Both the position numbers and the translations under genes were made by a program. From positions 23,024-87,023 of the forward strand of contig JAFUNP010000005.1 in the NCBI GenBank assembly GCA_017473015.1: a DNA stretch of 64,000 bases, read 5' to 3'. Origin of the DNA: Oscillospiraceae bacterium (GTDB lineage: Bacteria; Bacillota; Clostridia; Oscillospirales; Ruminococcaceae). Of this stretch, positions 25,587 through 33,793 are shown in pieces; the stretch's first letter is position 1; the number at the start of each line of letters is the position of its first letter. The notes beneath the pieces are model-generated. The model had not been told where the DNA came from and ran no database searches. It worked only from the letters and a program-made list of their open reading frames with translations.

Positions 25587-26342
25587 TTATCCTGTTCTGA
25601 AGCGTTTGTTTTCCAGACGGAGCCTGTCGGCTATCATTGCGATAAATTCGCTGTTGGTGGGTTTTCCGCGCATATTGTTTATAGTGTAGCCGAAATATTC
25701 ATTCAGCACATCCACATTACCTCTGTCCCATGCTACTTCAATGGCGTGGCGTATGGCTCTCTCCACACGGGACGCTGTGGTCTTGTTCATTTTCGCTATG
25801 TCGGGGTAGAGCCTTTTGGTCACCAGGCTGATTACCTCCGGGTCTTCCACCGCCATTATTATGGACTGTCGCAGAAAACCGTAGCCCTTTATGTGTGCGG
25901 GTACACCCATATTGTGCAGTATACCTGTCACACGGGCTTCTATGTCATCGGCGGCATCCTGCTCCCGGTGCATTTCCAGCAGCATGGTAGTACGCGCATA
26001 GGCTACTTCAAAAGAATAGGGTTTGATAAAGCAGTAGTTGAAGCCTGCCTTCATAACCCGGCTGATAGTATCTTCGTTGTCATAGCTGCAAGTTGCAAAA
26101 AACAGCTGTGGCGGATTTGGCAGCAGCCGCGCCTGCTGTTTTACTTCTATGGCATCCATGCCGGTGAGAAACACATCACAGAAAACCACATCTGGCTGCC
26201 ATGTGCTGATTTTATCCAGCAGCTGATTTCCGTCTTTTTCACAAAACCGTACAGTAATCCCTTTTCTGCTGAAAAAATGTCTGCATCCTTCCATCACTTC
26301 GGGATTCTGTTCACAAAACAAGAGTTTAAGATTGTCGTTCAT
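25587..26342 (-). CDS. spo0A: Sporulation master regulator Spo0A
   Basis: 251 residues from the ATG at 26342 with AGGAGA seven bases upstream. The C-terminal effector domain is unmistakable: [32 protein letters not shown] and [18 protein letters not shown]. The N-terminal receiver domain retains the phospho-acceptor Asp56 (VVFCDVF), Thr84 and Lys108 (IKP), but the acidic pair that binds Mg (Asp-Asp in Bacillus) reads Glu11-Gln12. TGTCGA on the minus strand (complement 26469-26474) and AGTCGAA (26454-26460) resemble 0A boxes, so autoregulation is possible. Confidence 0.95.
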   Translation of the reverse strand: MNDNLKLLFCEQNPEVMEGCRHFFSRKGITVRFCEKDGNQLLDKISTWQPDVVFCDVFLTGMDAIEVKQQARLLPNPPQLFFATCSYDNEDTISRVMKAGFNYCFIKPYSFEVAYARTTMLLEMHREQDAADDIEARVTGILHNMGVPAHIKGYGFLRQSIIMAVEDPEVISLVTKRLYPDIAKMNKTTASRVERAIRHAIEVAWDRGNVDVLNEYFGYTINNMRGKPTNSEFIAMIADRLRLENKRFRTG

Positions 26343-26645
26343 TTTTCTGTCTCCTACATTGATTGATAAGCACAGTTTGACAATCATCTCTATTAACCAC
26401 TACAATGTTATCATTTTTGCACCGGACTGTTCAACGGGAAAAAAGTCGGTAACAGTCGAAAAAAACAAATCGACAAAAAGATATGTTTTTCGCGATGACA
26501 ATGTAAATATAAAAGGCAACAATCATAAAATTTCAGATAATTTTTAATGGAAAATCATTATTTTTTATGTAAATAACCTATTGTTGTGGTATACTGAAAA
26601 TACAAGCTATGTCCGTTTTAACAATACAATATAAAGGAGTACACT
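26343..26645. promoter_or_regulatory. Divergent region between spo0A and the UroD-family gene
   Basis: Holds two 0A-box-like heptamers near 26454-26474 and, for the rightward gene, an extended -10 TGGTATACT (26587-26595). No gene seen. Confidence 0.5.
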
Positions 26646-27659
26646 ATGAACAAACGCGAAAGATTTATGAATGTTCTGGCCAACAAACCTGTGGACAGAG
26701 TTCCTGTGGCAATGTTTCATCATTTCACCACCTACAGCGAATGGCTGACTGGACTGGAAAGACCTGATGTTTTTGAAAAGAATATCGAAGGACACCGCAA
26801 ATCCAGAGAGGTTTTTGACCCTGATGTGGTAAAGGTAATGAACGATTCGCTGATGCTGATGCCGGTGGATGTATCAGAGGTGAAATGTGCTGCTGACCTG
26901 ACCAAAATCAAACTGCCAGCCATGGATTCTCCTTTTATGCAGAAAACAAAGGAACTGACAATCCGCGCTTTGGAATTTTACAAGGACAGCGAGGCCCCGA
27001 AATATGTGACAGGTTTTTCACCTGCTATGGTGCTGCGTTCATCTATGGGTGGTCTGACAGGTGTACAGGAGGGTAAGCCAAAGCTGGTGCAGTACCTGGA
27101 AGAAGACCCGGATACATTCCTGGCCGCTCTGGACAAAATAGCCGATACAATTATGGCTATGCATGAAATGCTGATTAAAGAATGCGGCGCAGAGGGTATT
27201 TACTTCAGCGTAAACAACCAGAACCATTTCTTCCCGGACGAAATGTATACAAAATATATCACTCCGTCTGATAAAAAAGTTATCGCCCATGCCAATACTC
27301 TCAGCGACATTAACCTGCTGCATATCTGCGGCTATGCAGGTAAAGCAAACAATCTGCAGCTGTTCAAAGATTATGATATAGCCGGATTTAACTGGGCTGT
27401 ACACGCAGAAGGTGTTTCACTGTCTGAAGGCAAAAAGCTGTTCGGCGGCAAACCGGTGTTTGGCGGTTTTGAACAGGCCACAGTTATCTACACCGGAACA
27501 CGCGAGGAAGTGGAAGAATTCACATACAAAATTCTGGATGATGCCGGTCAGGTGGGTGTGATGATAGGCGCGGACTGCACAGTGCCTACAGACATTGATG
27601 ACAACCGTCTGGAATGGGTTCGCCAGGCATGTATAAAATATGCCGAAGCGCACAAATAA
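26646..27659 (+). CDS. Uroporphyrinogen decarboxylase-family protein (MtaA-like methyltransferase)
   Basis: 337 residues; AAAGGAG before the ATG. TIM-barrel UroD superfamily. N-terminal MNKRERFMNVLANKPVDRVPV is the family start. The thiol-methyltransferase branch (MtaA, MtbA, CmuA) binds zinc through a HxC motif and a distal Cys: both LLHICGYAG and GADCTVP are present, so a corrinoid- or thiol-dependent methyl transfer is more likely than heme synthesis. No corrinoid protein is adjacent. Substrate unknown. Confidence 0.82.
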   Translation: MNKRERFMNVLANKPVDRVPVAMFHHFTTYSEWLTGLERPDVFEKNIEGHRKSREVFDPDVVKVMNDSLMLMPVDVSEVKCAADLTKIKLPAMDSPFMQKTKELTIRALEFYKDSEAPKYVTGFSPAMVLRSSMGGLTGVQEGKPKLVQYLEEDPDTFLAALDKIADTIMAMHEMLIKECGAEGIYFSVNNQNHFFPDEMYTKYITPSDKKVIAHANTLSDINLLHICGYAGKANNLQLFKDYDIAGFNWAVHAEGVSLSEGKKLFGGKPVFGGFEQATVIYTGTREEVEEFTYKILDDAGQVGVMIGADCTVPTDIDDNRLEWVRQACIKYAEAHK

Positions 27660-27690
27660 TTCCGGTGTAATTATCTGATGTAAACAGAAT

Positions 27691-27724
27691 AAAAACCGCA
27701 GCGGCTTTCCGCTGCGGTTTTTGC
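27691..27724 (+). terminator. Terminator after the UroD-family gene
   Basis: Perfect 14-bp stem AAAAACCGCAGCGG/CCGCTGCGGTTTTT with loop CTTT. Confidence 0.93.
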
Positions 27725-27728
27725 TTTG

Positions 27729-28310
27729 TTTATTTTGTTATTTTTCTTATGCTTTCCACCACATACTGTTTTTTGGTGAATACCAGATTCAGTATCAGTG
27801 ACAGGTATTTCAGCACAAATGCCAGCAGCAGGAACAGGCCGAAAAAGCCGAAAGACATCACCAGCATGGTGGTGGTCCAGCCGGCCACAGGGTTGGCAGA
27901 CAGGAAGATAACCACTGTGTAAACCCCGGCCAGCAGCAGTACGGCCGCCATCATAAAGGAAAGCGTCACGCTGATTTTGTAGCCGATGTCTGTAAACAGT
28001 ATCAGGCTGTTGAGGGCCAGGTCGCGTTTTACTCGTTTCTGGCTGTCTTCATTCAGCTTGGTAACAGAGGGTGTGTATTCATAATCATCTACAGGCAGAC
28101 CACAGGAAGCATAAACTGCCTTTCTGTATACTGTTTTCACACCCATGGATTTCACGCGGTTGATGCCGCGGCGGCTGATAACCGAAAATCTCTGGGTTTT
28201 AATTTTGTACTGCATATCAGAAAAGCTGTTGAACAGGCTGTAGAACAGGCGTGATGAAAAGCGGCTGCCTTCTGACGGTACAGCAAACACCACATCGTTG
28301 CCCTCCAGAC
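27729..28310. repeat. Left arm of a 582-bp direct repeat
   Basis: About 98% identical to 29960-30541, same orientation, no indels. The pair brackets the AT-rich island. Confidence 0.95.
27730..28310 (-). pseudogene. 5'-truncated duplicate of the GT2 glycosyltransferase gene
   Basis: Carries the last 193 codons of the intact gene at 29961-30896. The match runs without a gap from 27729 to 28310 (against 29960-30541), 582 bp with about a dozen mismatches. Only one mismatch changes the protein (D for A in LPVxDYEYTP), so the copy diverged while still under protein selection. It lacks the catalytic N-terminal domain, promoter and start; an internal ATG could give only a membrane-tail fragment. 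Confidence 0.9.
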
Positions 28311-28439
28311 AGACGGATAAGTTTTAACAAATATAATGGAAATACAAAATTAACATTTCCTTAATATATTAAAATGTTAAAAATGGTATAATATAAAAAA
28401 ATGGTATATTATATGTTGTCAATATTATCGAGGAAGATT

Positions 28440-28892
28440 ATGAACTATAAATATAGAAAATTAATAATATTATTTGGGTTTCTTTTTTTTCCCATTGGCG
28501 TTTGGTTGAATAATTTGTTCAATCGTTCGAATACATTTCCACCTTTTTTAGTGGTGAATTTAGCGTGCCTTATAATATGGGCTGTTATTTCGTTTTTAAT
28601 TAAAAGTGAAAAAATAAGCGACACATCAATTTTATTACATATGCATGCTGTACCCGCTATATTTTTAATATTTACAGTATATCAAGAATTCGTAACAGCT
28701 TCATTTTTAACATCTATAGGTAGAATCACACAGCTTTATTATTTGCCGTTGTCGTGGCTAACGTTACCATTGCCTAAAAATAGTCTGTCATTGAATTACT
28801 TAAGCTCGTTTTTAACACTAATATCTTTTTGTTATATAGGTATAAAATGTAAAATATTATTTACAAATTATAAAGAAATAAGTAATTATTAG
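28440..28892 (+). CDS. Small multi-pass membrane protein, orphan
   Basis: 150 residues from the ATG at 28440, six bases after GAGG; an in-frame ATG at 28401 has no ribosome site. Four to five hydrophobic segments: LIILFGFLFFPIGVWL, VVNLACLIIWAVISFLI, AIFLIFTVYQEFV, and two near the C-terminus. Strongly AT-biased codons unlike the neighbours. No family recognised. Precedes the secreted protein by 82 nt; an immunity or export partner is possible but unsupported. Confidence 0.7.
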   Translation: MNYKYRKLIILFGFLFFPIGVWLNNLFNRSNTFPPFLVVNLACLIIWAVISFLIKSEKISDTSILLHMHAVPAIFLIFTVYQEFVTASFLTSIGRITQLYYLPLSWLTLPLPKNSLSLNYLSSFLTLISFCYIGIKCKILFTNYKEISNY

Positions 28893-28974
28893 AATAGAAC
28901 AAGAAAGGAACATACGCCAATGTGCAATTAGTAAAATAATAATGTATAATATTTCGACCATAAGGAGATTTTTT

Positions 28975-29919
28975 ATGAAGAAAAATGTTAAAAGACTGCT
29001 GTCACTCTTTTTAATCGCTTTGTTTATATTAAATATCACCTCACGGAATGTAAAAGCTTTTTCGATTTCGAGTTCATCTAACTGCGTAAGGGTTAATAAC
29101 GCTTCTGTTTGGGGTGACTACGATGAGGACACAGGTGATTTATATGTAATTATGGCTTATGATAACAATAATGATGTTGTTGTTTCTAAAGCAAATTTAA
29201 TAAATAAAAATTCTGGCGTATACGATGGTGTTTTTAAAAATGTTCCTATGCGGAGGGCATCGAAATATAGTTTAGAATATTGGGAATATTTAAAATCATA
29301 TGCAAAAGAAAATGTTTCAGAACTTAAACTTAATGAACAGACTTTAGCGAACGCAATAGAAAATAGAGGTTCAGCTTTAGCGGATTCGGTGATTGCAACA
29401 AGAATACTACAAGCATATGGTCAAGAATACAATCTATTACTTAAAACTGATACAACCTCATACCCAGAAACGACCATAAAGATCTGGGAAATGTTTAATA
29501 AGCCAATAACCGGATACACTATGTTGCAAGTGTATGCAGGTTGGTACTTAACTACGGCAATTTCTAATATTGCTCAGTCAATGGAACTTGATACAATTCA
29601 AGCATTAACAGAAGCTGTTACTGAGGTTTGTGCAGATATAATTGACACTGCATATAATACATTTTCTATTAACACAAAAATATATCCATATATGTGTTCT
29701 CCAACGACTACAAGATATGGTTTGGTTAATGATTTGAAAATAACTTTTAGTGAAGCGAGTTATGATTTAGATGTAATAGCATTATATTGTGAAGAAGAAG
29801 AAAAGTCAGTTTTAAAAGTTCATTCTCAAGGATATATGCCATCACAATATGCGTATAGTTCACCAAATCACATATGGTTGATAAGAGAGGCGTATATAGC
29901 ATATAACAACTACATTTAA
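28975..29919 (+). CDS. Secreted orphan protein with signal peptide
   Basis: 314 residues from the ATG at 28975, with AAGGAG eight bases upstream. Signal peptide: basic KKNVKR, hydrophobic LLSLFLIALFILNI, probable cleavage after NVKA. The mature part has few cysteines, no membrane segment and no recognised domain; it looks like a folded secreted or cell-surface protein of about 285 residues. AT-rich codon use like the preceding gene and unlike the chromosome. A TATAAT at 28945 may be its own promoter. It ends at a strong terminator. Confidence 0.75.
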   Translation: MKKNVKRLLSLFLIALFILNITSRNVKAFSISSSSNCVRVNNASVWGDYDEDTGDLYVIMAYDNNNDVVVSKANLINKNSGVYDGVFKNVPMRRASKYSLEYWEYLKSYAKENVSELKLNEQTLANAIENRGSALADSVIATRILQAYGQEYNLLLKTDTTSYPETTIKIWEMFNKPITGYTMLQVYAGWYLTTAISNIAQSMELDTIQALTEAVTEVCADIIDTAYNTFSINTKIYPYMCSPTTTRYGLVNDLKITFSEASYDLDVIALYCEEEEKSVLKVHSQGYMPSQYAYSSPNHIWLIREAYIAYNNYI

Positions 29920-29924
29920 TAATA

Positions 29925-29963
29925 AAAAATCAACGGAGTGCTGCGGCACTCCGTTGATTTTTA
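29925..29963. terminator. Bidirectional terminator at the island/GT2 junction
   Basis: 17-bp stem (29925-29941 with 29946-29962), loop TGCG, A/T tails on both sides. It serves the secreted orphan and the glycan operon read from the right. Confidence 0.9.
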
Positions 29964-30541
29964 TTTTGTTATTTTTCTTATGCTTTCCACCACATACTGT
30001 TTTTTGGTGAATACCAGATTCAGTATCAGTGACAGGTATTTCAGTACAAATGCCAGCAGCAGGAACAGGCCGAAAAAGCCGAAAGACATCACCAGCATGG
30101 TGGTGGTCCAGCCGGCCACAGGGTTGGCAGACAGGAAGATAACCACTGTGTAAACCCCGGCCAGCAGCAATACAGCCGCCATCATAAAGGAAAGCGTCAC
30201 GCTGATTTTGTATCCGATGTCTGTAAACAGTATCAGGCTGTTGAGGGCCAGGTCGCGTTTTACTCGTTTCTGGCTGTCTTCATTCAGCTTGGTAACAGAT
30301 GGTGTGTATTCATAATCAGCTACAGGCAGACCGCAGGAAGCGTAAACTGCCTTTCTGTATACTGTTTTCACACCCATGGATTTCACGCGGTTGATGCCGC
30401 GGCGGCTGATAACCGAAAATCTCTGGGTTTTGATTTTGTACTGCATATCAGAAAAGCTGTTGAACAGGCTGTAGAACAGGCGTGATGAGAAACGGCTGCC
30501 TTCTGACGGTACAGCAAACACCACATCGTTGCCTTCCAGAC
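29960..30541. repeat. Right arm of the 582-bp direct repeat
   Basis: The 3' part of the intact GT2 gene; see 27729-28310. Confidence 0.95.
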
Positions 30542-30896
30542 TGCGGCGGTACACCGCCATAATCATTTCGGCATCGTAGTCCACCAGACAGGAGTCAAAT
30601 TCAAACACAAAGTCACCGATGGAAATATCCACGCCGGCCACCATTGCGCTTTCCACGCCCTGGAAAAAGCTGGTGTTGATAACAGTCAGGCTTTTTACAC
30701 TGTTTTCTTCGCAGAAATTTTCGATGGCTTTCACAGTGCCGTCTGTGGAACAGTCGTTCACACAGACAATTTCATATTTGTCAAAATTGTCTTTCAGCAG
30801 GGTGTTCACAGTGGAAAGAAAACTGCCCACTTCTTTTTCGTTGTTGTAAAGGTAAACCACTGCGGATACAAAGTTTTTTTCTTTATTCAAACTCAC
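29961..30896 (-). CDS. GT2 glycosyltransferase with C-terminal membrane anchor
   Basis: 311 residues from a GTG at 30896 (AGGAGG nine bases upstream), overlapping the FAD gene by 14 nt. GT-A fold, DPM/GtrB-like: VSAVVYLYNNEKEVGSF, NDCSTDGT (nucleotide-sugar site) and EFDS in place of the DxD. Two C-terminal transmembrane helices (about 220-295). Likely transfers a sugar to a lipid carrier or a membrane glycan. Last gene of the five-gene glycan operon; its 3' part is duplicated on the far side of the AT-rich island. Confidence 0.88.
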   Translation of the reverse strand: MSLNKEKNFVSAVVYLYNNEKEVGSFLSTVNTLLKDNFDKYEIVCVNDCSTDGTVKAIENFCEENSVKSLTVINTSFFQGVESAMVAGVDISIGDFVFEFDSCLVDYDAEMIMAVYRRSLEGNDVVFAVPSEGSRFSSRLFYSLFNSFSDMQYKIKTQRFSVISRRGINRVKSMGVKTVYRKAVYASCGLPVADYEYTPSVTKLNEDSQKRVKRDLALNSLILFTDIGYKISVTLSFMMAAVLLLAGVYTVVIFLSANPVAGWTTTMLVMSFGFFGLFLLLAFVLKYLSLILNLVFTKKQYVVESIRKITK

Positions 30897-32013
30897 CGTC
30901 CAGCACCTCCTGTAAATCGTAAACTGTATTTATTTTGCCGGACAGAACGCTGACAAAAGCAGGTTTCTGGCTGAAAACCTTTACCAGAGTCGGGCGGCTG
31001 TCGTCTATTTCACTCATCTTCAGAATAGGCTTCATGGAGAAAAGTGAGTGTGAGTATTCAAATTGAAAATCATCTTTCAGATATTTTCTTGCCAGCTGTG
31101 ACATATAGCCCCATGCGCTTTCAGGCTTGTGAGGGCAGTCGTTACAGTTGCCCAGATGTTGTGGTGTGCAGTAATCCTCCATACCCTTCTGACAGTCAAA
31201 CATTGGCAGTTTGTCGTAACAGGTCACATGAGGTGTAAAGGTTACGCTGGTCAGTGAATGGTAGCCTGTTTTACCGAAAGGCATAATGGAGAAAAAAGGG
31301 CCGTCCATAACTGTGATGCCCACATCGCGCAGTTCATCATTGATTTTGCACAGGATGATTTCGCACAGTTCGTATTTGATAGGGAATGTATCAAAACCTG
31401 CCAGACTGTTTATCTGGTTTACACTGGCGTAGGTGGAGTTCAGCACATACGGTGCGGAGAAGCTTTCGCCGCTTTTCAGTGTGATGGTCCACACATCTTC
31501 ACCTTTGTCAATGGCGGTGATAAAGCTGTCGTAACGGATGGTCACATTGTCCAAATTATCAATATCTGCCATCAGTGTGTCACGCAAAATCTGCCAGTCA
31601 TATGTGTATTCCTTTGTCAGGAAAGTGCCGTCACACATACCTTCGCGGAAGTATTTTGTGTTGGAGATGGTTTCACATGGAATATTGGTATCGCGGCAGA
31701 ATTTTTCAAACTGGTCCTTGTCTGTCCATGAGAAATTTGCGCTGGTGGCGTAGATTTTTGTGAAATCGTCCTTGATACTGTCGGGATAATCCCGGCAGAA
31801 ACGGTCGAAATACCCGCGGCTTTTGCCTGCTGTGGACAGGCTGCGCGGATAGTGATAGCCCATGTGGACACGGGCCTGATTTATGTATGTGGCACGGGCA
31901 AAAGGCACACTGTCGCATTCCAGCACCAGTATGCTTTCACCTTTTTTGCCGCAGTATACAGCGCTGTACAGGCCGTAAAGCCCCGCGCCGATTATAATTT
32001 TATCGTAGTTCAT
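30883..32013 (-). CDS. FAD-dependent oxidoreductase (DAO-like)
   Basis: 376 residues from the ATG at 32013. N-terminal FAD-binding motif IIIGAGLYGLYSAVY (GxGxxG), ECD at the end of the second strand, and a DAO-type C-terminal domain. Overall plan recalls amino-acid or sugar-oxidising flavoproteins in polysaccharide clusters. A cysteine group CxxC (NCNDCPH) near residue 290 is unusual. Located in the glycan operon; probably modifies a sugar or lipid-linked intermediate, substrate unknown. The ribosome site is weak. Confidence 0.82.
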   Translation of the reverse strand: MNYDKIIIGAGLYGLYSAVYCGKKGESILVLECDSVPFARATYINQARVHMGYHYPRSLSTAGKSRGYFDRFCRDYPDSIKDDFTKIYATSANFSWTDKDQFEKFCRDTNIPCETISNTKYFREGMCDGTFLTKEYTYDWQILRDTLMADIDNLDNVTIRYDSFITAIDKGEDVWTITLKSGESFSAPYVLNSTYASVNQINSLAGFDTFPIKYELCEIILCKINDELRDVGITVMDGPFFSIMPFGKTGYHSLTSVTFTPHVTCYDKLPMFDCQKGMEDYCTPQHLGNCNDCPHKPESAWGYMSQLARKYLKDDFQFEYSHSLFSMKPILKMSEIDDSRPTLVKVFSQKPAFVSVLSGKINTVYDLQEVLDGEFE

Positions 32014-32047
32014 AGTCAACTCTATCGTTTTATGTTATTTTGCTTTA

Positions 32048-32090
32048 ATGGCTGATATTATCAGCCATTGCTACTTTTGATGCCAAAAGT
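32048..32090. repeat. Two adjacent hairpins in the glycan operon
   Basis: GGCTGATATTATCAGCC and CTACTTTTG-ATGC-CAAAAGTAG. They lie in the 180-bp gap before the FAD gene and may be RNA processing or dispersed-repeat structures. Confidence 0.5.
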
Positions 32091-32134
32091 AGTCAAACAT
32101 CAGCATTATAATATGAAATTCATATTCTGTATGA

Positions 32135-32184
32135 ATCCCTCCACCGCCAAAGGCGGTCCCCCTCCCTTTGACAAGGGAGGCTGT
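32135..32184. repeat. Double-hairpin intergenic repeat
   Basis: ACCGCCAAAGGCGGT followed by CCTCCCTTTGACAAGGGAGG. This paired hairpin resembles dispersed repeats common in gut Clostridia (recalled, not searched). It interrupts the glycan operon. Confidence 0.6.
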
Positions 32185-32195
32185 CAGTCACCATC

Positions 32196-33002
32196 CTATT
32201 TCGGATTATATCTTCCGGCGGCGTTGGCCAGCAGTATTTTCATCAGTTCTGCATTGCCTTTCACTGGGCTGATTTTTGTAGGGATTTTGCCGTCGTTGGG
32301 GTAGGCTCTGGTCACCGGCACTTCACAGGTGCGCAGTCCCAGCTGGCTGGCTCGGGTGGACAGGTATGCCAGCAGTTCATATGTTTTAAATACGCTTCTG
32401 AATGGCTGAACCTGGGGATGAGTCAGATATTTGCGGGAGTATGCACGGAAGTTGTTGGTGGTGTCGGTAAATCTTTCACGGGCAGTGAGGGAGATAACCG
32501 GAGAGTGAATGAATTTCACAGCCAGATGACGGGACAGCGGTGTGTTGATAGCCTGTCCGCCTGCAATAAAGCGGCTGCCCTGAACAAAGTCATAGCCGTC
32601 CTCCAGTTTGGCGATAAATATATCCACATCTTCGATGCTGTCTTTGTTGTTGCCGTCGATGGTGATAATGCCTTCATAGCCACGGCGCAGCGCCCAGAAA
32701 AATCCCATTCTCAGCTGTGCGCCCTGTTTGCCCGGGCCTTTTTTTGTCAGCAAAGTGTTTACACCCAGAGCTTTCATTTCGTCATCGTCAGTGCCGCCGT
32801 CTGTGGAGCCACCGTCACAGATGATGATGTCACACAGGGTATGCACTTTGTTCAAACGGGCGCGCACCAGCTCCAGACGGATGTTGTCACGCTCGTTGAT
32901 AATAGGAATACACAGACAGTATTTTGATGTTTTTTCGTTGTATTCCACACATTCAAAATCAGGTACGCCTTTTATGTTTTTATAATCTTTTCTGATTTCC
33001 AT
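32196..33002 (-). CDS. GT2 glycosyltransferase, DPM1/polyprenyl-phosphate type
   Basis: 268 residues. GT-A signature: CLCIPIINERDNI, ICDGGSTDGG, TIDGNNKDS (acidic metal site) and VQGSRFIAGG. No transmembrane anchor. Resembles dolichol/polyprenyl-phosphate sugar synthases, though TIDGN replaces the usual MDAD. Its ATG overlaps the stop of the upstream gene by one base (TAATG). Glycan operon, fourth stage. Confidence 0.87.
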   Translation of the reverse strand: MEIRKDYKNIKGVPDFECVEYNEKTSKYCLCIPIINERDNIRLELVRARLNKVHTLCDIIICDGGSTDGGTDDDEMKALGVNTLLTKKGPGKQGAQLRMGFFWALRRGYEGIITIDGNNKDSIEDVDIFIAKLEDGYDFVQGSRFIAGGQAINTPLSRHLAVKFIHSPVISLTARERFTDTTNNFRAYSRKYLTHPQVQPFRSVFKTYELLAYLSTRASQLGLRTCEVPVTRAYPNDGKIPTKISPVKGNAELMKILLANAAGRYNPK

Positions 33003-33793
33003 TAAAAAGCCTCCTTCATGTATAAAACAGCCTGTTTTACCTTTTCAATATCGTTCTGATTTTTCATTTCTATGGACAGGTAGCCATCATATTCTATTTT
33101 GCCCAACACCTTTTTCAGTGTGGAGTATTCCTTACATGGACCGATATATTCCAGATGAGGTACTGACAGGTGAATATGATTGATAACTGTTTTGTAGGTT
33201 TTTACAAGATGAGGGTTTTCCTTATTGTAAATCACTGTACCCATATCCACATTTACTTTCAGACCGTCGCTGCCCACTTCTTTTACAAACTCACAGGCGT
33301 CTTTTGTGTAATTGAGGAAGTTGGTGTTGTAAATCACAGGGTTTGGCTCAATGGCCAGCACAGTGTTGTGCCGGGCGGCAAAGTCACCCAGTTCCTTGAA
33401 AAAGGCTTTAGCGATTTTCATATATTCCTTTTTGTCGCCCTGTGGCATATTTCTGTTGCGTGGACTGCCGAAAACCAGATTTTTTATGCCCATGGCCTCT
33501 GCAAAAAGAATTGCTTTTTTGGTGTAAGCCAGCAGATAGGCTCTGTCTTCATCGCTGCCGAAGATGCTCTGCTGTACGCCGTACCAAATGCTCTGCATAC
33601 TGGAAACTGTCAGACCGTATTTGTTTTTCAGCATAATTGCGTATTCGTGGGCCATTTCCAGATTGTCATAAGGGTTTGCAAACAGGCGTGTAGGAGCGAT
33701 TTCGATGCCGTCGATGCCGTTGGCTTTGAGAAAAGCGTACATTTCGCCGTCCTGTTCAGCGCCCCAGGCTATATTTGAAATTGAATATTTCAT
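33002..33793 (-). CDS. Sugar phosphate isomerase/epimerase (AP-endonuclease-2-like TIM barrel)
   Basis: 263 residues. The metal-binding residues of the family are visible: IEIAP, LAIEPNP, NVDMGT, IHLSVP and SIEMK (Glu, Asp, His, Glu). Probably isomerises or epimerises a sugar or inositol derivative for the surface glycan. ATGA overlap with the upstream epimerase gene. Confidence 0.87.
   Translation of the reverse strand: MKYSISNIAWGAEQDGEMYAFLKANGIDGIEIAPTRLFANPYDNLEMAHEYAIMLKNKYGLTVSSMQSIWYGVQQSIFGSDEDRAYLLAYTKKAILFAEAMGIKNLVFGSPRNRNMPQGDKKEYMKIAKAFFKELGDFAARHNTVLAIEPNPVIYNTNFLNYTKDACEFVKEVGSDGLKVNVDMGTVIYNKENPHLVKTYKTVINHIHLSVPHLEYIGPCKEYSTLKKVLGKIEYDGYLSIEMKNQNDIEKVKQAVLYMKEAF

Larger units (their letters stand above)
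28311..29959. mobile_element. AT-rich island between the direct repeats
   Basis: 1.65 kb clearly richer in A+T and AT-ending codons than the flanks, with two plus-strand orphan genes. The junctions fall exactly at the repeat ends. No integrase, transposase or terminal inverted repeat was seen. The geometry is that of a Campbell-type (single-crossover) integration of a circle carrying a GT2 gene fragment. Confidence 0.65.

Noticed and set aside
27730..28293. The truncated GT2 copy as a separate functional 187-aa protein
   Set aside because: It lacks the nucleotide-sugar domain, and its internal ATG has no ribosome site or promoter.
32135..32184. CCTCCC/GGGAGG double hairpin as an operon terminator
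   Set aside because: No T-run on the minus strand, and the glycan operon continues beyond it; better seen as a dispersed repeat.
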